Assembly (NCBI RefSeq): GCF_921293095.1
Contig: NC_060251.1
Coordinates: 61,211,585 to 61,275,584 of the forward strand
Origin: Ischnura elegans
Taxonomy: Eukaryota > Arthropoda > Insecta > Odonata > Coenagrionidae
Direction of reading: 5' to 3'
DNA: 64,000 nucleotides
Below, piece after piece: positions 56,028 to 64,000 of this stretch. Numbering within the stretch: position 1 is the first letter of the stretch; every line of letters begins with the position of its first letter. The position numbers and the translations under genes are program-made. The notes beneath the pieces were generated by a model. That model saw only the letters and a list, made by a program, of their open reading frames with translations. It did no database searches and was not told the origin of the DNA.

Positions 56028-59000
56028 ATGTCAGATCCGCCTGAAGCTGGCATCTCTAGCTACAACCCGCCGGCAAAGGAATTTTCTAGTGAGTATTAAT
56101 TCATTCAAAGAAGTTATGACATTGAAGTGAAGTCCCCTTGTAATTTCCCGTTGAGTGCTTTATGTGTATAACGATCAGCGTCAGTTTTCTTGTTTTGGCA
56201 GTTTGAATATTAATGACAATTTGTACTTATTAGGTCCTATAACTAATGGACAATCCAATACCCCGAATTCTACGGGGGCTGCACATCAAGGTATAGGTGC
56301 GGGAGGAAAGTGCATTGGGGAAATTGATGCAGCTAGGCCCCTAAGCTCTCACTCCCCTAATGTAACTCAAGTAATTAAGCAACCGCCGAGACCGATGGAG
56401 GCCACGAACCCTGCCCTACCTGTGGGCCCCCAAGAAAACGCTCAAGTGAAAACCATCCAATCTAATCAAAGCTTTCCGGTAAGTAATTAGTTTTATTTCT
56501 TTTTTGTGAATGTTTGAGCAAGAATTAGCAATAATTTGTGTAGAATAATGAGTGCCAGCTGGAATGAAGTGAAACTTATTGCCACAGCTATACTCTTGGC
56601 TCTTTAATTAGTGATCTGTTCGGAAGGGTTGTCTCCAATTGAAGTCGTGGTTTTGTAAAATTAGCTCTTCGATATCTATCAACTCCTTTCAGAAATTGTA
56701 CTGCAAATCTTCTTTTTTTGTGCTGGATGACGATCAGTCACACTTGTCCTGATTTAAACAACTGTTATAGTATTTACTTATGTTTTCTCCTTCTCAATAG
56801 CGAATATTTTTTCGCTATTGTTCATTCATTGTGAGTTATTTGCTATTTATGCAGCTTATTCATTTTTTATATCATTCTCGCTTACTTCTAATAAATTGGG
56901 CGAGGTCCTTTGTCGACATAAGATACTTCCATTTTTACTTTTAATTTTACTGAAATGCTTAATTTTTACTGCTATAAATCGTGGAGGGTGAAAAATGGTC
57001 ACATATAATCTTAGTGTGAAAAAAATTATCAGGCCAGAACGATTTGTGGCTTTCGATTTTTCAGGTCAAGTGGTTTTCAGTTTAATGCAGTCAATTATTT
57101 AATTAGGAGTGTGCTGTCTCAGTGATTTATGAATGTTATTGATATGAATGAATGCATGGAGTGTGAATTTTTTGGAATGGCCATGCCCTGTTCTGTGTTC
57201 TCTGCTCAATGTGTATGACCTTGACATACATAGCAATCAATTGCCCTCATTCTGCCACTATTGGGTGTGGGAAAGTGGAAGGGAGGAGAAATGTCATTGG
57301 ATAGCCATTCTTTCATGTGGTACTAACCTCTGCTGCCACATCGTGATTTTTTGATCTTTTGATGGATGTGGATAAATATGCACACACATATGGATCACAT
57401 AAGTAAATTGCGCAACAAGCTTAGTTCAACATGCTTTCTCATAAGAAGAATCAGGAACACCGTAAATAATGATGTCTTATTGTCTATTTACTACTGTGAA
57501 TTTTATTCCCACATTATTTTCGGTATCCTATTTTGGGGTTCCTCTCCCCATGCTACTGAAATCTTCAAAATTCAGAAGCGCATTATAAGGCTGATGTGCA
57601 ATGCCCCCTAAGATGTACATTGTCTTCCACTTTAAAAAAAAACTGTGTATCCTGCCACTTTCATGCATATATATCTATGTCATTAGTATGCATGTAAAAA
57701 ATAACATTCTTCAGTATACATCAAATGACCTATACCACGGCGACAACACTAGAAATTGTAAAGACCTGCATCAAAAATTTATCAGGACTCAAAATACTTC
57801 CCTAGGTCCTAAACCTATGGGCCTGAAGATTTTTAAAGCGTTGTCGCCAGAGGTGAAAAATGAGAGTAGGACTTTGGTCTTTAAGAAGAAACTGCTGAAG
57901 TTTCTGGAAAAAAATCTATTTTATTCGGTTAATGATCTTCTGCATTTGTAACACTTAATTTATATATTCCAATTTAATTTTTATTGATTATGTATCTAAA
58001 TTGACGTGTCCTATGTTTGTATTTTGTGTACAGCCTACATATCTCTTGACAAATAAAAAATATTATTATTATCATTATTATTATTATTATGTTTTTCTCT
58101 AAAATTTGAAATCATATGATATTATCCATTGAGGAGTAGAGTATTGAAGCCAATTTAAGCATAGGATGAAATTTAAGAATAGAAGGTATGGAATGAGAGA
58201 GAGTTAGTAAGATTTTTGTGCGATTCTGTGCAGATAAAGCAGTTAAGGGTCTGATATTGAGGTTTTACGGGTTGGAAATGTTGATGGTCAGGGAAGAGAG
58301 TGAACTTATGGAGAAGTTAAAATGAACTTGGAGGAAGTGGAATGCCAAAGTGCTAGGAAAAAGTAAGAAGAAATAAGGAATTCTTGAGGTAGCGGATGAG
58401 TGGAGATGGGTTACGGCCAGAAGGAACATCCACTTCTGGTAGATGGCATGTTGAAAATCATGATGTTGGGAAGGGCACTTGTAAGCGAGGATGCAGGAGG
58501 ATGAATTGGGCTCAAGAATGAAATGGAAGAATAATAACCTCTATGCTTGACTTCTGAAGGAAATCCAAAGTATGAAGGAAGAAAGGCCTCTGTGATATTT
58601 CTCCATGCAAACCAACCTTAATTAGTAAAATATCCTAGACAGTGATGAAGATTCAAAGTAAATCAAGTGTCACCACTGAATTGTGAATGTGACATTTTTT
58701 TGTCTTTAGTTCATTGAAGAATATCTTACTATTTGTCAAATTATTTTCCTTTTCTAGGCAAGTCGTTAAAAGATAGCAATCAGTTGACTTGTGCTATGTG
58801 AATTAAACATGTGCAACCTGGCTGATATTTCTTATGTGTACACTGAGGCTGTTTCAGCACAAGTTACGATCTTGGTAAATCTTCATGCACCTCAGTATTG
58901 ATTTTATGGTCACCATATGTAGATTCTTCGGTATCGACAAAATATTTGATTGATGATGAAATTTTGAAAAATGCATCCTTTCCATCTCAAGCGTCTTTGC

Positions 59001-62000
59001 ATCCATATGCGTGATAAAGATCTTTAAAGTCAGTAATCATGTATAACTTTGCTGAAAATCTGTTTCCCCGGACTAATGCTTATTAGCCTTGAGAAAATAC
59101 TTGCTAATATTGTTCCCATATTGCAAAGAATTTGAGTGCCTTGCTGGACCATGGGGGAGTACTCAACCTCCATTGGCATTGTATTTACTTTGGTTTTATA
59201 CAGTGCGTACCTCTTATGGTAGGGCATTTAGAGGAGGCAACCAACAGTTAAAGTCATACGTAAGATTAGGGGAGGGAAGGCAGAGAGAAATCTGGCAGTG
59301 GTATTAGCCCACTTTTAATGAAAGGCACCAAGGGTACCATGGCTTAATGTCCGATCTTACCGACAGGGTGCTGTGCATGAAGTACCCTCCACAAAGCACT
59401 CAAGCAGGGATCAGGCTCTGTCTTTCAAGAAGCACCACCATCACCAGGATTTGAAAAGGCCGGGACGCCAACACTCTAGCCACCACACCAACTCAATCTA
59501 CGTGTGTACCTCTTATTTGAAATGTTAGGTTAGCTGCAGACGATCTAATTCAAATTGACATCTACTTACATAATTATCATCTGCGTTAACTCATTTTACT
59601 TCTTATTGTTGAGAAAAGGGAGACAGCTAGAAGACAGGGAAATAGATATTTTTTCTTTGGTACAAGGAGAAGGTGCTCAACTATTAATGATACTTAAAAT
59701 TACCTGTTACAATTGTCTTTCTCAGCCATGTAGTAGATAATATATTGGTATTATTCCCATCCGGATACTCATGTTAAATATATGAAGTAATGGATGGGGA
59801 TACATTTAATGATGAAGCATTTAGGTTACTTTTTTGATTTCTTTCGTCTATTTACCCCATCACTGCAGTTAATTTATTATATTCCTATGGAGTACTGTGC
59901 ATTTAAAAAAAAATCAATTTGAAGAAGGCACCAATTAGCAGCATGCATATCTATACCTATATTATGTAACGAAAGTTTGGATATTTTAAAATTTGATTGC
60001 ATTTGTAAGCTTTAAGTTACAACTGCAGAAAAGCTTGATGTATCAGTTTTTTTGTAAGTTTTAGTCACAACTTTTTTCATGAAAAAAATATCTCAGAACT
60101 GTAATCGGGTTTTCATCACGAAATAGTTGATGCTTTGACGTTTTACATTTCTTTCATTTATAGAGTCAAAGGGTTCAAGGAGGTCAACTGTCACCTAGTA
60201 ACATGCAAGTTAATTCCCAATTGTCTGCATCTCCTCAAGTAAGGCCATCATCTAGCAGTCCACATCAGAATGCAGGTTTACAAAGTGAAATGGAACTGAA
60301 GACCTCTGTTACAGGTATTTTTCAACTTTTCTATGTACCATGATATGCATAAATAGATCATTACATGTGGTTTTACTTAGTAAGTTGACCAAAGTATGTG
60401 TGCGAAAGAGCTTGTTTCTCTTGTACATGTACAGCCTGCCATTGGTCAATGCGATAATTAGATGGAATAAGGGTCTATGAGTCTTAAGCAACCATACCTG
60501 ATTTTTTTTATGGTTCCGGCAACTCATGAAATGTGTGATGTACTGTATTTCAAGAGTTTGTTTTATTTTCCTCTGCACACACGTTTTGTATAATATATGA
60601 TATTCCTTATCTTCTCTATGCAACAAAAAATGTTGGGAAAGAAAGTTTTATTGTAGGCTGTAACAATAATGGTTTGAGATGTGGTTGTCCTGAAAAAATT
60701 TACACATAGTATTCAAGTAAAGGGAGAATACCATATTTTGGATAAAGAGACACTAATCATGATGAGCAGTTGCATTTCAAACTCACTATATCAAATATAT
60801 TCCAATATTTCATTCATGAAATTACTCAAAATAGTGCTCCCTTTTAAAAAAAAAATTATTCCTTGGTGTTAGGCAACCCAAAATTCATGTGTGTATTTTT
60901 CTCTTTATGCTGTAGATATATCAATGGGAATGTTTCTCTAACCAACATCATGGCAGCAACTTCTTGATATGAGATGATTATTTTTGTTGCCTATGCTATA
61001 GCTGGTCCTTAAATTGATGGAAATAATTTAAAATGACAACCAAGCAATCATGCATCTTGTAACTTCCCCATTTCTTTTAGTAATTGTGATAAACTGTTTC
61101 CATGAATTGTATGGCATCAACTGATAAAAAACACTTAGTTATTCACGGCAGAAATGAGGAAAAATGTATGTATTGTCGATTACCTACTTGCTACAATAAT
61201 GACCTTGGAATGCACCATATTAAACATTAAATGCCTATGCCTATTAATTAAAATTAGGCATACAACTTGAGTTTTGGGGTCTCTTTTTTTGGTAGGATTT
61301 GAAAGTTTGCCGCAAAAAGTCTGGCAGGAGATATTTACAGATTTGGAAACAAAATGCCATCAGTATTATTGGCACACGTTGACAAGTTTTTCTGGGTGTT
61401 GCAATTTACAATAAAGAAAGTGTGACAAATAGATGCACCATAGTAAACTCAAAGTAGAGGTGGCAGTTTGAGGAAGTTCCAATGTGGTTTAAAAACTTGC
61501 CTCCCAAACTGCCCAGTTTGGTCTTTGTTTTTCTACTGTGAAATCTTTGTTTTTGCCTGGGAAGAAATTGAATATGAAGATTGATAAATTGAAAAAAATA
61601 GAATTGAATTGATTATGTGGGGAAGTAATTGAAGCATAAGAGAGAGACCTGTGCTAAATTTTTATAATTCCTCTAAAATGTAGCTTACAATGTAATATTA
61701 AAGGATGTGTTGCTCTAATATTGACTCTTGGAGAACTTAATTATCAATTTGTTTTTAATCACTGAATAATGTGCTAGTTATGTTAACATGTTAACTATAT
61801 CAATGCTCTTAATTGCAGGACTAGCAGCTAGTAATGGCCCTCCAGCCCCTTCATTGGACGTAGCGCATACATCTTCCATGCCAATGCAGCCTTCTACCTC
61901 CACACCTATCAAAAATCAATATTCAAATGTGCCAGGTTCATCAAGTCCAGTGCCAGGACCCGTTTCCCAATCTGCCAGTGTGCCAACCGCATCACCAGCT

Positions 62001-63362
62001 GCTCCGCATGGAAGTCTATATCCATCACCTCCCAATAGCATTCCTTCTCAGCTCTCTCCTGGACAGCAGGCGTCACCTGCTGGTTTGAAACCTCAACCAG
62101 CACCATCAAATATTCCTTTGGGCTCAGCACCTGCTCTTATTCCTGCTCAGTCATCAAGTGGTCCATTCCCAGCCCAATCATCAGGGGACCAGGCTGTTAA
62201 TAACCAGCCATCTTCTGGTCCTGTTCCCTCTCAATCCTTAGCAGGTCCAATGCCCCCTCAGCCTATGGCTGGATCAGGTCCGTTTCCTTCTTCCCATTCT
62301 ATGGGTGGTCCAATTCCTCCTCAGTCCTCTGGTGGGCCAAATCCACCACAGTTATCAGGTGCTCCATTTCCTTCGCAGTCTTCTGCAGCTCCATTTCCCC
62401 CCCAACCTCCAGGGGGCCCATTCCCACCGCAGCAGAAATCAGGGCAGTATCCTCCCCAATCATCTGCCGGTCCATTTTCCATGCAGCCATCGGCTGGGCA
62501 GTATCCATCTCAGTCCTTATCTGGTCCCCTTCCTCCACAGCTGAGCACAAGGTCCTTTCCAACCATGACACCGGGTGGCCAGTTTCCTCCCAGACCTCCA
62601 GCGGGTCCATATTATGGGCCTCAAGGCTCTGGTCCTATGCCACCACCCCAGTCCTCGGGCCCATTTTCCTCTCCATCTTCCGCCAGCGGTCCTTTTATGA
62701 GTCAGCCCCCAGGTGGTGGTCCGCCATCATCAGCCTCGTTCCCTCCTTCCATTCCGAACCCTCCAATACAGTCATCCAGTTCCTACCCTCCTTTCTCTTC
62801 TGCCACATCTCCTCCGTCGTCCTCAGCTCAGGTGCAGTCGCAGCCCTATCCCTCGTTCCCCTCCAATGCCCCTCCAAGCAGGCCACCCTTTCCCCAATCT
62901 TCCAGTCAGCAGTACACACCTCCAATGTCCCAGCCCCAATTCCCTCCCTCCTCTGCGAGTAGCTCACTCTCCAGTCCTCCTGGGCCCTTCAACTCCCCTC
63001 CTGCCTATGCACAGTCTCCGCAGTATATGTCTGGTCCTCAACCCCCTCCCTCTTTGCACCCGATTGCACCCCCTGGGAGTAGTATGCCTCCTCGTCCCCC
63101 CATGCCTTCTCAGTATCCCCCGCGTCCTTCCTTCCCACCCGCAAATCAGCCCGGCAATTGGGCTCAGGCCAATGGCATTCCTAGCCAACTCCAAGCGGAG
63201 TCCATCACTCGTCAACCAGTGCCAAGTGGTGTGCCAATGTACCAGCAAGGGTCACAGCAGATGCCTCCAGGAATGCAGCAACCGTCTGGGATGGGTGGGA
63301 GTATGCAGCAAATGCCAATGAATGATACATCACAGCTTTCGAAGAGGTACTCTCAACCACAG
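56028..63362 (+). CDS. Pro/Ser/Gln-rich N-terminal part of a probable Sec24-family COPII coat protein (partial at 3' end)
   Basis: Four exons, 56028-56088, 56234-56478, 60164-60314 and 61819-63362, splice in phase (2001 nt, 667 residues) and end at a good donor, so the gene continues past the window. Start chosen: ATG at 56028, giving MSDPPEAGISSYNPP with an ideal donor (GTGAGT) after 61 nt. The protein is wholly low-complexity: a TNGQSN segment, a basic PPRPM stretch, then from about residue 150 repeats of SGPFPxQS type and a Met/Gln-rich tail. Sec24A/B proteins have long disordered P/S/Q-rich N-termini before the zinc finger and trunk that bind Sec23 and cargo; composition, TNG-type segment and length fit. 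No folded Sec24 domain is inside the window, so other Pro-rich proteins remain possible. A uORF (56021-56044) overlaps the start. Confidence 0.5.
57366..58092 (+). mobile_element. 5'-truncated Jockey/CR1-type LINE, 3' end
   Basis: Two frames, 57366-57611 and 57601-57951, with one frameshift near 57600, encode the C-terminal region downstream of the reverse transcriptase: HISKLRNKLSSTCFLIRRIR, SHIIFGILFWGSS, IFKIQKRIIRLM, KFIRTQNTSLGPKPMGLKIF and LKFLEKNLFYSVNDLL. These blocks are typical of insect Jockey/CR1-like elements. An ATAAA-containing 3' end is followed by an (ATT)n tail at about 58058-58092. The RT core is absent. Confidence 0.8.
58130..58560 (+). mobile_element. decayed RTE-type LINE fragment (C-terminal region)
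   Basis: Broken frames near 58255-58450 read YGLEMLMVREESELMEKLK, TWRKWNAKVLGKSKKK and ILEVADEWRWVTARRNIHF. Order and spacing match the YGSEAWTMTAAEK ... RRMMKIKW ... LLRRVGEKRSL ... RRNNLIGH region of the RTE protein. Heavily mutated; borders approximate. Confidence 0.4.
59325..59500 (-). mobile_element. tRNA-derived SINE, copy 2
   Basis: Minus-strand GTGGTGGCTAGAGTGTTGGC (A-box-like), TTTTCAAATCCTGG (B-box-like), CCTGCTTGAGTGCTTTGTGG, and a tail TTAAGCCATGGTACCC seen in many insect SINEs. In the third intron of the Sec24-like gene's visible part (56479-60163). Confidence 0.65.
60315..61818 (+). other. intron before the large Sec24-like exon
   Basis: 1.5 kb of AT-rich sequence between a GT donor at 60315 and the AG acceptor ending at 61818. 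Nothing else recognised. Confidence 0.6.
62151..62610 (+). repeat. coding minisatellite, ~27-bp unit, in the Sec24-like exon
   Basis: At least 13 imperfect copies of a nine-residue unit of the form GPFPPQSSA (variants GPIPPQSSG, APFPPQPPG, GQYPPQSSA, GPLPPQLST). It lies within the fourth visible exon, in frame. Confidence 0.75.
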
Positions 63363-63942
63363 GTGAGAATCAGTGCAAATTAACTCTTATAATGGAAGTA
63401 CCCAAGTATCAGCACTAGTTGATATTCGAACTTCTCTGTTTGATTGATAGTGAAATTTGAAGACATGTGTTGTAACTCAAGCATCTAATTGGCCTAAGTT
63501 TTCAAGATATTATCAATAGAAAGTTCTAATAAAGCACCTAGACTCATGCAACATACCACAATACTGCATTGGTAATATAGCTTCTTCTTTGCTATTTTAC
63601 GAACCTGGCAACAGGAGAAGAGTCTATGCGAGGAGCTCTACTAGGTACTGGTGTTTTGATGGTTGCATATATTTAGGGGTTTTGATAGCCCTTTCTATCG
63701 ATGATATCTTAGAAGGTCCATTGGATGCTTTAGTGAAATCACGTCTTAAAATTTCATTTTCCATAACACTGCAATATTTGAACATGATCTGGTGGTGACA
63801 CTATGGTACCTTCTCTTTTAAGATTCTAACAGTGAAGTATGACAGAACTGAGTTGTTTTTTGGTTAGGAGATTTGTAATGGGCCTGATAAGATGTCTCGT
63901 AATCCTATGCATTGTGCGTTCCACCAGAGAGTTGGTTTATAG
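63363..63942 (+). other. intron sequence at the 3' edge, Sec24-like gene
   Basis: Follows the GTGAGA donor at 63363. No further exon could be recognised before the window ends. Confidence 0.5.
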
Positions 63943-64000
63943 GGTGTCCAGAGCCTGGGAAAACTGGAAGAATCAGGAATTGTGAGTGAGTTTTTAGTCC
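63943..64000 (+). repeat. start of a dispersed repeat at the window edge
   Basis: TAGGGTGTCCAGAGCCTGG followed by GAAAACTGGAAG and CAGGAATT is the opening of a repeat type common in arthropod genomes. It runs off the window. Confidence 0.4.

Noticed and set aside
62713-63321. 202-codon plus-strand frame inside the Sec24-like exon
   Set aside because: Alternative frame of a Pro/Ser-rich coding repeat; Arg/His/Pro/Leu composition is a shadow of the main frame.

Overview
This is a eukaryotic, almost certainly insect, nuclear window. It is AT-rich, its genes have many exons with GT/AG introns of up to about 10 kb, and those introns are packed with insect-type transposable elements. The large introns and TE load suggest a big hemimetabolous-type genome, but I cannot name the species.

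Three host genes can be built exon by exon. (1) On the minus strand, 22890 down to 4181, six exons join without a phase error into a 512-residue BTB/C2H2 zinc-finger transcription factor. (2) On the plus strand, 23586-54408, thirteen exons join into a 659-residue armadillo-repeat protein recognisable as the RAP1GDS1/SmgGDS orthologue (vimar in Drosophila). Genes 1 and 2 are divergent, with about 700 bp between start codons; that interval holds four ATCGAT (DRE-like) hexamers and a YY1/Pho-like site. (3) On the plus strand, 56028 to past the window end, four exons give the first 667 residues of a Pro/Ser/Gln-rich protein, tentatively a Sec24-type COPII subunit.

Most of the remaining sequence is mobile DNA. 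BTB-gene introns: an AATAGGGT-type MITE (6417-7074); a CpG-rich 1.8-kb hAT element with a perfect 8-bp duplication (7834-9647); a LINE 3' end (10455-10702); a TTAA-flanked MITE (11638-11911); and a TTAA-flanked piggyBac-like element (13064-21119) carrying a nested 4.67-kb DNA transposon (16288-20956) whose inverted arms are about 1 kb long. vimar introns: a diverged relative of that transposon (25040-26350), a tRNA-type SINE, a diverged 0.4-kb tandem duplication, several MITEs, a full-length RTE-type LINE with an intact 1076-codon ORF and a perfect 11-bp target duplication (36945-40356) lying between two pogo-type ends, a decayed RTE copy, Penelope-like hammerhead-type sequences in inverted pair, a ~116-bp minisatellite and an hAT MITE with an internal duplication. 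The Sec24-like gene's introns hold a Jockey/CR1-type LINE 3' end, an RTE relic and another SINE.

The most unusual object is the 4.67-kb transposon: its left arm is an almost perfect inverted copy of its right arm, including the 3' end of its own transposase, and next to that it carries a C-terminal transposase segment in scrambled order. No CRISPR, rRNA or canonical tRNA gene was seen.
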